Assembly (NCBI GenBank): GCA_946494435.1
Contig: CAMMBO010000003.1
Span: 1-35,320 of the forward strand
DNA length: 35,320 nt
Direction of reading: 5' to 3'
DNA from: an uncultured Mycoplasmatota bacterium
GTDB taxonomy: Bacteria; Bacillota_I; Bacilli_A; RF39; UBA660
The number at the start of each line of letters is the position of its first letter. Within the stretch, counting starts at the first letter, position 1. Positions 15,229 to 23,376 of this stretch are shown piece by piece. Below the pieces are notes generated by a model. The model was not told where the DNA came from and searched no databases. It saw only the letters and a program-made list of their open reading frames with translations. A program made the translations under genes and the position numbers.

Positions 15229-17103
15229 ATGAAAGAAGTACTAAGGAAAAATAAAAATATAATAATGATTGCAATTGCTATTATAATATTACTTCTTATA
15301 GGTATAGCCTTTGCCTATTTAAGAACAACTCTACATGGAGAGAAAGATTATGTAATAAGAACAGGTTCTTTAGGCTTAAGACTTGAAGAAAGTAATGAAT
15401 TAACTTTAGAGAAATTGATACCTATAGAAGACTCCGAAGGAATGAGTTTAGATGGCTTTAATTTTAGTTTGGTAAATAATGGAAATATAGAAACAGATTA
15501 TACAATATATTTAGATGATATACCACTAAGTGAAGGAGAGACAAGGATGCCTGATTCTGCTATTAGGTATAGTTTAACAAGAAATGATGAAACATTTATG
15601 ACTAGAAATTTAACAACAATGGGAAGTAATCCTAATAGGAGAGTAGATTTTGGAAGTATAGGAGTAGATGAGACAATTAATTATACTTTAAGAATATGGA
15701 TAGATTATGATGCGACTACAGAGGAAGCGAGTGGTAAGACATTTAAAGGAAAGTTAAGAGTAGTAGCAAGTCAAAGTAGTGGAGAAAAAGCAAGTACAGT
15801 ATTACTTGAAAATATACCTAAAGAGAATCAGTTTAATGATGGTGTTGATACTTTTATAACAGGAGAAGATCCTAATAATTACATATGGTATAGTGGAAAG
15901 TTATGGAGAGCGGTAAGTGTTAATAATGAAGAGAAAACAGTTAAGTTGGTAACACAATGGAATATAAGTGCAATATCCTATGATAATGATAGTAGTGCCT
16001 TTGAAGGTAGTTATATGGAAGAGTGGTTAAATGATACGACAGTAGATGGTTTTTTAGGTAATTTAAGAGATTATGAGAATTTTATCGTAACAGATGCAAA
16101 GTGGAATGCTACTTTGACTACCTCATCAAGCAAGCCAGAAGAAACAACAATCGTGGAAGATCCAATAGGCCTATTAAACATTTATGAGTATATATTAATT
16201 TCTAGTAATGGAGGATCAACTACTGATACAACATATTTAAATAATAGGCTATATTGGTGGGCTATTACGCCTTATGATTTATCTAATTCCTGGAATATAC
16301 ATCCTGATGGTAGCGCTGGTTATACTAATGTATCAAGTTTTTCAAGCGGTATACGCCCATCAATAAATTTAAAATCTACCATTAAGATTGTAGATGGAGA
16401 TGGAACAGTAGATAATCCATATAGATTAAACGGAGATAATGATACTAATCTATCAGGAACACTTCTTTCAAGTAGATATAGCGGTGAATACATCCGTTTT
16501 GGAAATAATGAAAATAATCAATATAGAATAGTAAGCCACGAAAATGGAACAGGAACAAAGATAGTCAGTGCCGAACCATTAAAGAGTTCTGGAACTTTTA
16601 TAACAAGCGTTTTTGGAAGTAATACTAGTTTTTCAAGTAGTAATACTATAGGAACATTTTTAAATGGCGACTATCTAACAAATTACGTGGATAGTAGTTA
16701 TACCAATATGATAGAAGACAGTACAACTTGGTATTTAGGAACTGTAGGTAATGATGAATCATATAAACTTGCAAAATATACAGATACTTCTATGAGTAGT
16801 TTAACTAGTTCAACAACAAATGCCGCAGTAGGACTTTTGCGAATGGGAGAGTTAATGTCAGGACAATTTGAACGATATGCCGTAAAAGGTAGTAGTTCTA
16901 GTACAGGATTGACAACAACTTATTGGGTCTTGACACCATATAGTTCGTCTAACGTGCGTTACGTCAGCTACGGTGGCGATACGGACCGCAATAGTCCTTC
17001 AAGCGCGTATGGCGTTCGCCCATCCATAAATCTAAAATCTAACGTTGTTATAACCGGTGGAACAGGGCTTAAGAATGATCCTTTTATTTTAGACTTACAA
17101 TAG
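15229..17103 (+). CDS. exported surface protein with two tandem modules (GVRPSINLKS type)
   Basis: A 624-residue protein. A hydrophobic signal or anchor segment (about residues 10-30, ending IGIAFAYL) is followed by a beta-rich domain (about 31-190). Two related modules follow, about 210-405 and 415-624. Each contains a YW-x-x-TPY motif, a variable loop and GIRPSINLKS or GVRPSINLKS, then a glycine/aspartate-rich close (DGDGTVDNPYRL, GGTGLKNDPFIL). Similar modules occur in surface proteins of uncultured gut Firmicutes; the biochemical role is not known to me. GGTGA upstream supports the ATG at 15229 over GTG 15220. Base composition changes inside the gene: from about 16130 onward codons are less AT-biased, and 16945-17025 is markedly GC-rich. 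That points to a mosaic origin or targeted diversification of the second loop. It has its own promoter and terminator. Confidence 0.8.
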   Translation: MKEVLRKNKNIIMIAIAIIILLLIGIAFAYLRTTLHGEKDYVIRTGSLGLRLEESNELTLEKLIPIEDSEGMSLDGFNFSLVNNGNIETDYTIYLDDIPLSEGETRMPDSAIRYSLTRNDETFMTRNLTTMGSNPNRRVDFGSIGVDETINYTLRIWIDYDATTEEASGKTFKGKLRVVASQSSGEKASTVLLENIPKENQFNDGVDTFITGEDPNNYIWYSGKLWRAVSVNNEEKTVKLVTQWNISAISYDNDSSAFEGSYMEEWLNDTTVDGFLGNLRDYENFIVTDAKWNATLTTSSSKPEETTIVEDPIGLLNIYEYILISSNGGSTTDTTYLNNRLYWWAITPYDLSNSWNIHPDGSAGYTNVSSFSSGIRPSINLKSTIKIVDGDGTVDNPYRLNGDNDTNLSGTLLSSRYSGEYIRFGNNENNQYRIVSHENGTGTKIVSAEPLKSSGTFITSVFGSNTSFSSSNTIGTFLNGDYLTNYVDSSYTNMIEDSTTWYLGTVGNDESYKLAKYTDTSMSSLTSSTTNAAVGLLRMGELMSGQFERYAVKGSSSSTGLTTTYWVLTPYSSSNVRYVSYGGDTDRNSPSSAYGVRPSINLKSNVVITGGTGLKNDPFILDLQ

Positions 17104-17109
17104 TAAAAT

Positions 17110-17160
17110 AAAGTTATAAACATTTTATTTTTTGACTGATGTTTATAACTTTTTCTTTTT
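17110..17160 (+). terminator. strong intrinsic terminator
   Basis: A perfect 14-bp stem (17110-17123 with 17139-17152) followed by a T-rich tract, five bases after the surface-protein stop codon. Confidence 0.9.
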
Positions 17161-17181
17161 GGTTATACTAGTACTGGGTTA

Positions 17182-17210
17182 TTTACTCTTAAGGGCGTTT
17201 ATGTTAAAAT
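17182..17210 (+). promoter_or_regulatory. promoter of the AI-2E family permease gene
   Basis: TTTACT (17182-17187), a 17-bp spacer and TAAAAT (17205-17210). The predicted start of transcription leaves a leader of about 18 nt. Confidence 0.6.
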
Positions 17211-17234
17211 ATTTCATATGGATGGAGGGATTAT

Positions 17235-18440
17235 ATGTTTCGTAAAAATAATAAAAGTGATGAATTAGATTATAAAGCTATTAATAGATTCTTTTATACA
17301 TCTAATAATTTATTAAAATTTGTTCTTGCTTTAGTTATTATACTTGCTGTACTTCTTGCAACTTACTTAATTAAAGAATGGAACATACTTGGTATAATTG
17401 GCACTATTTTATCAGTTATATCTCCAGTATTTATTGGCTTTGTTATTGCCTGGCTACTTGATCCCCTTGCCACTAAATTCTCCCATAAAATGCCTAGAGT
17501 TTTAGCATGTATCCTAACTTATTTAATCATCTTTGGTGGTATTATTTTAATTCTTGTTTTGACTATCCCTACATTTTCAAGTGGGGTTACTGATATAGTC
17601 TCAGTTGTTCCTGAAATCGTTGATAATGCTCAAGATTTTGCAAGCGATATGTTAGAGAAATTTGGTGATAGTAAACAAGTTGATAGTTATAAAGAAACTA
17701 TGCTTAATAAGATAGAAAATGTTGGTAGTGATATTGCAAGTAGTTTACCTAATACTATTTGGAACTTTGGTAGAGGCTTTATTAGTGGAGCGACTAATAT
17801 AATTTTAGGTATTATGATAGGCTTTTATCTATTATTTGATTTTCGTAAATTCCAGGGACACTTACTTAGTATTATGCCTAAAAGATGGCATAAGAATGCT
17901 AAAGACTTGATGAGACGTATAAATGGTAAACTTAGAAGTTATGTTATGGGCGTTTTAGCAGTTATGGTTTTAGTCTTTATTACCCAGTCTATTGGTTTTA
18001 GTTTGGCAGGACTTAGCGCTCCATTCCTATTTGCTTTGTTTTGTGCCATAACTGATGTCATTCCATATATCGGTCCTTGGATTGGTGGTGCTCCTGCTGT
18101 TATTGTTGGTTTTACCATTGACCCAATGGTAGGAGTTTTCTGCTTAGTTTCAGTTGTAGTTTGTCAGTTACTTGAAAATAACTTCTATCAACCTCTAATA
18201 ATGGGTAAAACTATGAAACTACATCCTGTCACAATTATGCTTGGGCTCTTGCTTTTTAACTATTTCTTTGGTATGATAGGAATGATAGTTGCAACACCTG
18301 TAATCGCTACTATTAAGATAATTTTTGAATTTATTATGGAACATTCTGAATTGGGAGCGATGTTTAACAATTATCAAGAGAATAATAAGAAAACAGTGAA
18401 GGAATTGAGTACAAAAGAGCATCTTATCGAAGAGAGTTAA
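17235..18440 (+). CDS. AI-2E family (PF01594-type) membrane permease
   Basis: A 401-residue integral membrane protein with two N-terminal helices (FVLALVIILAVLLATYLI, VISPVFIGFVIAWLLDPLA), a third (ILTYLIIFGGIILILVL), a soluble segment, and a C-terminal group of helices. The family signature is present: LFALFCAITDVIPYIGPWIGGAPAVIVG and QLLENNFYQPLIMGKTMKLHP. Members of this large family include a Na+/H+ antiporter and the putative autoinducer-2 exporter; the substrate cannot be deduced here. ATGGAGGG precedes the ATG. The gene is followed directly by the T-box leader of the next operon, with no separate terminator seen between them. Confidence 0.88.
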   Translation: MFRKNNKSDELDYKAINRFFYTSNNLLKFVLALVIILAVLLATYLIKEWNILGIIGTILSVISPVFIGFVIAWLLDPLATKFSHKMPRVLACILTYLIIFGGIILILVLTIPTFSSGVTDIVSVVPEIVDNAQDFASDMLEKFGDSKQVDSYKETMLNKIENVGSDIASSLPNTIWNFGRGFISGATNIILGIMIGFYLLFDFRKFQGHLLSIMPKRWHKNAKDLMRRINGKLRSYVMGVLAVMVLVFITQSIGFSLAGLSAPFLFALFCAITDVIPYIGPWIGGAPAVIVGFTIDPMVGVFCLVSVVVCQLLENNFYQPLIMGKTMKLHPVTIMLGLLLFNYFFGMIGMIVATPVIATIKIIFEFIMEHSELGAMFNNYQENNKKTVKELSTKEHLIEES

Positions 18441-18570
18441 TGGTAGGTGAGAATTAACTAAGATCCTTTTGGAAAGCTAGTTCTGGAGTTTTGTAGGGAT
18501 GACCTTTATCAAAATTAAGACCAAAGTAGGATGGTAACGTGTATTATACACTCCTACAGTGGTCTTTTTT
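18441..18570 (+). promoter_or_regulatory. candidate T-box leader with terminator, upstream of the alaS operon
   Basis: AGGATGGTAACGTG (18528-18541) matches the T-box consensus AGGGUGGNACCGCG at most positions. It folds as an antiterminator: TAGGA paired with TCCTA, a 7-nt bulge TGGTAAC, and an upper stem GTGTA/TACAC. The bulge UGGU would pair with the ACCA end of uncharged tRNA, consistent with the A discriminator of tRNA-Ala. An extended stem adding AAGACCA (18518-18524) and TGGTCTT (18559-18565) ends in T6 and is the terminator. alaS is the third gene downstream, so alanine is the expected signal. Oddities: the leader between the stop codon and the T-box is only about 90 nt, a canonical Stem I is not obvious, and the terminator contains rather than excludes the antiterminator pairing. 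A GCT at 18476-18478 is a speculative specifier. Confidence 0.6.
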
Positions 18571-18594
18571 ATGTAATTTTAGGAGTTGGTTTAG

Positions 18595-19143
18595 ATGAAG
18601 ATATTTTTATTAGCAGGTAAAGCTGGCTGTGGTAAAGATTTACTTGGTAGTTATATGAAGACTAAATATGATTTTAAAGGTGATAGTGCTTGTATTCTTC
18701 ATATAACGACACCTCTATATGAATATGCTAAAAACTATTTTAGTTGGGATGGTGATATGAGGGATAAACCAAGAGAATTTTTACAAGAGATGGGAATTGA
18801 AGTAATTAGAAACACTTTACATAAAGATACATTCTTAGTAGATAGATTATGTGAGGATATAGATATATTAAAACATTACTTTGATGTCTTTATTATTACT
18901 GATGGTAGACTTGTTAGTGAATTTAATTTATTGAGAGAAAGATTTCCTGATATTAAGATAATTCATGTAATTAGAGAAAATTATAATAATAATTTAACTG
19001 AAAAAGAGAGAAAACATATTACTGAGACAGATATGGATAATTATAAAGATTATGATTATGTAGTTAAAAATACTACTAAAGAAGAGTTATATAAAGAGGC
19101 AGATAAAATTATGGATATAGAAAGTGGGGTCGAGTATTTATGA
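18595..19143 (+). CDS. P-loop nucleotide kinase-like protein
   Basis: A 182-residue protein with Walker A GKAGCGKD at the N-terminus and a later ITDGRL segment, resembling (deoxy)nucleoside monophosphate kinases of the kind found in phages and low-GC bacteria. The DMRDKPREFLQEMG stretch and the IRENYNNNL segment fit the NMP-binding and lid regions of such kinases. The substrate is not determinable. TAGGAG precedes the start. It is the first gene of the T-box operon and overlaps the next gene by ATGA. Its presence before alaS implies control by amino-acid supply, or that the T-box mainly serves alaS. Confidence 0.7.
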   Translation: MKIFLLAGKAGCGKDLLGSYMKTKYDFKGDSACILHITTPLYEYAKNYFSWDGDMRDKPREFLQEMGIEVIRNTLHKDTFLVDRLCEDIDILKHYFDVFIITDGRLVSEFNLLRERFPDIKIIHVIRENYNNNLTEKERKHITETDMDNYKDYDYVVKNTTKEELYKEADKIMDIESGVEYL

Positions 19144-19697
19144 AAAAACTAATCGCAGTCGTTGGTATGAGTGGAACAGGTAAGAGTGTTGCAACCACAT
19201 ACTTAGAAGATCAAGGTTATAAGAAGATATACTTTGGAGGAGTAATTTATGATAAGATGAAAGAAGCAGGTATAGAGATTACTCCTGATAGTCAAAAAGA
19301 GTTTAGAGAAAATCTTCGTAAAGAACATGGTATGGGAGTAGTTGCCAAGATACTCCTTCCTAAGATAAGTGATGCTTATAGTATAGGAGATACTGTTTTA
19401 GATGGGCTTTATTCTTGGGATGAATATTTAATACTTAAAGAAAGATTTAAAGATTTAAAACTAATTTGTGTTTGCACAGATAAGAAAATTAGATATAATA
19501 GAGTTGAGTCAAGACCAGATAGACCTTTTAATCATGAAGATATTATTAAAAGAGATGTTGCCGAGATAGAAAACTCTGCTAAAGGTGGTCCTATTGCCTT
19601 TGCGGATTATTATATCTTAAATAATGGAGACCTTAATAGCTTTTATAAGAGATTAGAAGAAATACTTAAGGATATAGAACAAGAAGGAGAGAAGTAA
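19140..19697 (+). CDS. UPF0200-like P-loop kinase/ATPase
   Basis: A 185-residue protein with Walker A GMSGTGKS (residues 9-16), then FRENLRKEHGMGVVA and DGLYSWDEYLIL. These segments resemble the UPF0200/dephospho-CoA-kinase-like nucleotide kinases known mostly from archaea, in which the substrate is not well established. The CTDKKIRYNRVESRPDRP region looks like a lid with arginines for phosphate contact. Its start overlaps the stop of the previous gene (ATGA), so the two kinases are translationally coupled, and alaS begins one base after its stop. Together they form a tightly packed three-gene block. Confidence 0.72.
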   Translation: MKKLIAVVGMSGTGKSVATTYLEDQGYKKIYFGGVIYDKMKEAGIEITPDSQKEFRENLRKEHGMGVVAKILLPKISDAYSIGDTVLDGLYSWDEYLILKERFKDLKLICVCTDKKIRYNRVESRPDRPFNHEDIIKRDVAEIENSAKGGPIAFADYYILNNGDLNSFYKRLEEILKDIEQEGEK

Positions 19698-19698
19698 T

Positions 19699-22389
19699 AT
19701 GAGATATATGACTAGTAATGAAATAAGAAAGATGTGGATTAAATACTTTGAAGAACATGGCCATAAATATGTTAAGTCAGCTCCGCTTATTCCTATTAAT
19801 GATGATTCACTTCTTTGGATTAATGCTGGAGTTACCCCATTAAAAAAATACTTTGATGGTACTGTTACACCTGAGTCTAGAAGAATTGTTAATATTCAGA
19901 AATGTATTAGAACTAATGATATTGAAAATGTTGGTGTTACTAAAAGACATCATACTTTCTTTGAGATGATGGGTAACTTTTCTATTGGTGATTACTTTAG
20001 AGATGAAGTAATAGAGTTTGCTTTTGAACTTTTGACTAGTAAAGATTGGTTTGATATACCTATAGATAAGCTTTATGTAACAATTTATACCAATGATTTA
20101 GATTCTTATAATAAATGGATAGAAGTTGGTATGCCTAAAGACCATATCATAAAACTAGAAGGTAATTTCTGGGAAATAGGAGAAGGACCTGGAGGACCTG
20201 ATAGTGAAATATTTTATGATCAAGGAGAAAAATTAGATCCAGATGGAACTGCCTGGGATAAATTTATTAACGATGAAGATCAAGATCGTTATGTAGAAAT
20301 TTGGAATATTGTTTTTAGTCAATATAATTGTAAACCAGGTACACCTAGAGAAAAATATGAAGAACTTCCTCATAAGAATATCGATACAGGTGCAGGACTA
20401 GAAAGATGGGCTTGTATCTTTCAAAATGTTGAATCTAACTTTGAGACTGATCTATTTAAACCAATTATAGAGAAAATAGAAGAGTTAAGCGGTGTTTTAT
20501 ATAATGGAGAAGTAGCCTTTAAAGTAATCGCTGACCATATGAAAGCGGTAACATTTGCCATAAGTGATGGGGCAAGTTTTGGAAATACTGGTAGAGACTA
20601 TGTCTTAAGACGTTTAGTAAGACGTAGTGTTAGATTTGGTAGAACTTTAGGATTTAATGAACCATTCCTTTATAAACTAGTTCCTACTATTGTTAATGTA
20701 ATGGGAGAAGCATATCCTGAGTTAAAGAAAAATTCTGGTGAAGTAGCAGTATATATATTAGATGAAGAGAAATTATTCTTTAATACTCTAGAAGATGGAG
20801 AACGTCGTCTAAAAGAGATTATGTCTGATGATAATGATAAAGTAATTAGTGGTTATGATGCATTTAGATTATATGATACTTATGGCTTTCCTTTAGAACT
20901 TACAGAAGAGATTGCAAATGAAAATGGTTATACTGTTAATGAACAAGAATTTAATGATTATATGGCAAAACAAAAAGAACTTGCTAAGAAAAATTCTCGT
21001 TCCAAGACATCTATGGCCAGTCAAAAGAAAGTCTTAATGGACTTTACTAAGCCTTCAACTTTTGTCTATGGTTTATATCGTCTAAAGAGTAGTGTTCTTG
21101 CTATAGTTTCTAAAGATAGCTTAGAAAAGTCTCTTGATCACTCTGGATATATCATTTTAAAGAGAACTTGTTTCTATTCTGAGTCTGGTGGTCAAGTATC
21201 TGATACAGGTATGATTATAGGTAAAAACTTTAAAGCAAGAGTTGTTGATGTCTTTAAAGGTCCTAATGGACAACATATACATAAAGTTAAGCTTTTAGAC
21301 GGAATTATTCATGTTAATGATGAAGTAGAGGTAATTATTGATAAACAAAGAAGAAAAGAGATCGAAGCGAACCATTCAAGTGTACATATCTTACAATATG
21401 CTCTCCAACAAGTAGTTGATAAAAATATTAGACAAGCAGGTAGTTATGTAGATGAAGAGAAGCTTAGATTTGACTTTACCTGTCCATCTAAAATTAGTGA
21501 TGATGATATAATTAAAACAGAAGAATTTGTTAACAATATTATTAATAAGCATGTTATAACTTCTACTGAGACTATGCCACTTGATAAAGCGAAAGAATTA
21601 GGAGCGATGGCTCTATTTGGTGAGAAATATGGTAGTACGGTTAGAGTTGTAAAAATAGATAAATCTATTGAACTTTGTGGTGGCACTCATGTTGCAAATA
21701 CTAAAGATATAGGTAAGTTTGCTATATTCAATTTTGAATCTAAGGGAAGTAATACTTATAGAATAGAGGCAGTTACTGGTAATAGATTAGAGAATACTTT
21801 ATTTGAAGTTATTAAGCCTTATAATGATGAGATGGTTAAACTATTAATAAAAGCGAAAGAAATCCTTGCTCTTGCTAAAAGACAAAATATTAACTTAGAC
21901 TTTGATGTGGAAATAGATAATAGTGCTCCAACTTCTTATAAAGATATTATCTATAATCAAAATGAACTATCTTATGTTCAAAGTGAAGTTAAAGCTTTAG
22001 AGAAGACTTATAATAGTGAAGTAGAGAAGTTAACTTTATCAAGTTTAGATGCTTATCTTTCTAGAGTAAAAGAAATTAATGGTAAAAAATTATTATACTT
22101 AGAGCTTGATAATATCGAGATGTTCTTAGTAAAAGCCATGGCTGATAATTTATGCAATAAATTTGATGAAGTAGTTGTTTTACTTGCCAATATTAAAGAA
22201 GATAATAGTGTTAACTTTATCTGTCGTAGTTCTATACCATCAGTTAATGCTGGGTTTATTGTAAAAAATATTACAACTGCCTTTAATGGTAATGGAGGAG
22301 GTAGTCCTACATTTGCCCAAGGTGGTATTAAAGATAAGAGTCATTTAAAAGATATAAAAAGTGCGGTAGAGGACTTAATTAATGAATAG
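19699..22389 (+). CDS. alaS: alanine--tRNA ligase
   Basis: A full-length 896-residue AlaRS. The catalytic core starts with MTSNEIRKMWIKYFEEHGH and contains the family segments WINAGVTPLKKYF, KCIRTNDIENVG and FFEMMGNFSIGDYF. The editing domain has both zinc-type motifs: H559-x3-H563 in NHSSVH and C660-x3-H664 in CGGTH. The C-terminal C-Ala domain ends GGGSPTFAQGG. It charges tRNA-Ala with alanine in the cytoplasm and hydrolyses mischarged Ser- or Gly-tRNA. AAGGAGAG lies upstream of the ATG. It is third in the T-box operon and overlaps holA by 8 bp. Confidence 0.97.
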   Translation: MRYMTSNEIRKMWIKYFEEHGHKYVKSAPLIPINDDSLLWINAGVTPLKKYFDGTVTPESRRIVNIQKCIRTNDIENVGVTKRHHTFFEMMGNFSIGDYFRDEVIEFAFELLTSKDWFDIPIDKLYVTIYTNDLDSYNKWIEVGMPKDHIIKLEGNFWEIGEGPGGPDSEIFYDQGEKLDPDGTAWDKFINDEDQDRYVEIWNIVFSQYNCKPGTPREKYEELPHKNIDTGAGLERWACIFQNVESNFETDLFKPIIEKIEELSGVLYNGEVAFKVIADHMKAVTFAISDGASFGNTGRDYVLRRLVRRSVRFGRTLGFNEPFLYKLVPTIVNVMGEAYPELKKNSGEVAVYILDEEKLFFNTLEDGERRLKEIMSDDNDKVISGYDAFRLYDTYGFPLELTEEIANENGYTVNEQEFNDYMAKQKELAKKNSRSKTSMASQKKVLMDFTKPSTFVYGLYRLKSSVLAIVSKDSLEKSLDHSGYIILKRTCFYSESGGQVSDTGMIIGKNFKARVVDVFKGPNGQHIHKVKLLDGIIHVNDEVEVIIDKQRRKEIEANHSSVHILQYALQQVVDKNIRQAGSYVDEEKLRFDFTCPSKISDDDIIKTEEFVNNIINKHVITSTETMPLDKAKELGAMALFGEKYGSTVRVVKIDKSIELCGGTHVANTKDIGKFAIFNFESKGSNTYRIEAVTGNRLENTLFEVIKPYNDEMVKLLIKAKEILALAKRQNINLDFDVEIDNSAPTSYKDIIYNQNELSYVQSEVKALEKTYNSEVEKLTLSSLDAYLSRVKEINGKKLLYLELDNIEMFLVKAMADNLCNKFDEVVVLLANIKEDNSVNFICRSSIPSVNAGFIVKNITTAFNGNGGGSPTFAQGGIKDKSHLKDIKSAVEDLINE

Positions 22390-23311
22390 TTATTTAATTA
22401 AAAGCAATGCTACTAGTCTTATAGATAAAAAAATAGAAGAATTAATTAAAGAGTTAGGCTTTAATGATGCTAGTATTACTACTTATGACTTAGAAGAAGA
22501 TAGTATTACTTCTTTAATAGAAGATGCTGATACTATCTCTTTTCTAACACCAAGTAAGGTAATAATAGGTAAAAATCTATCTAATAATAATCTAGATGAT
22601 AAAAACATTAAAACCTTATCTAAATACTTAGATAATCCTAATAGTGATGTTTTATTAATCTTTGTAACTACTAATATAGATACAAGAAAAAAGATAGTTA
22701 AAGAAGTTATTAATAAACTTTCTTTAGTTAATATTAGTACAGATACAAAGAGCATAGTTAAAGACATATTAAAAGGCTATGATGTAGAATATAGAGTTAT
22801 TAATCTATTAGATGAATATTATAAAGATGATTTAGAAAGACTTATTAGTGAGACTAAAAAACTAGCTTTAGCATTTATAAACACTAAGAAAATTACCTAT
22901 AAAGAGGCCCTTGACTTACTAGTTAAACCTCTAAATAAACAGGATACACTTGCTTTTGACCTAGTACGTGAGATAGCTTTAAAAGATAAGAAAAAAGCTT
23001 TAAATATTTATAATGAACTACTTAGTTATAATATTGAAAGTTATGCTTTATTTGGACTATTGGAAAGTCAGTATAGACTACTTTATCAAGTAAAAGTCTT
23101 AAATAAAAGAAATATTTCCTATAATGATATGGCAAGTATTTTAGAAGTACATCCTTTTAGAGTAAAAAAGACTTTAGAATTAGTTAGATATTATACCTTA
23201 AAAGAAATAAGAAAACTCCTTAAAAACCTTGCTGATATCGACTATAAAATTAAAAGTGGTATCTATGAAAATAATATAATTATAGATTTACTAATATTAA
23301 ATATCAAGTAG
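22382..23311 (+). CDS. holA: DNA polymerase III delta subunit
   Basis: A 309-residue HolA homologue. The N-terminal AAA+-like domain is divergent, as usual for delta, with YLIKSNATSLIDKKIEELI in place of a P-loop, followed by VLLIFVTTNIDTRKKIVK, and DLVREIALKDKKKALNIYNELL and LFGLLESQYRLLYQVKVL in the C-terminal collar domain, which is the best-preserved part. Delta opens the sliding clamp within the clamp-loader complex. It is slightly shorter than typical (about 340). It starts inside the last codons of alaS (8-bp overlap), so it is translationally coupled to it. A terminator covers its stop codon. Confidence 0.88.
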   Translation: MNSYLIKSNATSLIDKKIEELIKELGFNDASITTYDLEEDSITSLIEDADTISFLTPSKVIIGKNLSNNNLDDKNIKTLSKYLDNPNSDVLLIFVTTNIDTRKKIVKEVINKLSLVNISTDTKSIVKDILKGYDVEYRVINLLDEYYKDDLERLISETKKLALAFINTKKITYKEALDLLVKPLNKQDTLAFDLVREIALKDKKKALNIYNELLSYNIESYALFGLLESQYRLLYQVKVLNKRNISYNDMASILEVHPFRVKKTLELVRYYTLKEIRKLLKNLADIDYKIKSGIYENNIIIDLLILNIK

Positions 23312-23331
23312 TGTATTGCTTGATGTTTTTT
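23301..23331 (+). terminator. intrinsic terminator of the alaS-holA operon
   Basis: ATATCAAG (23301-23308) pairs with CTTGATGT (23319-23326), followed by a T tract to 23331. The holA stop codon lies at the top of the stem. Confidence 0.75.
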
Positions 23332-23348
23332 CATTTCTTTGTTATAAT
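23320..23348 (+). promoter_or_regulatory. promoter overlapping the holA terminator
   Basis: TTGATG (23320-23325, inside the terminator's 3' arm), a 17-bp spacer and a perfect TATAAT (23343-23348). The leader to the next gene would be about 22 nt. Confidence 0.75.
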
Positions 23349-23376
23349 AAGCCTACACTTTAAAGGAGATGACAAA

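Noticed and set aside
21444..21686. Minus-strand open frame inside alaS, and similar ones at 18219-18422 and 22483-22767
   Set aside because: All overlap well-supported genes on the other strand and lack start signals.
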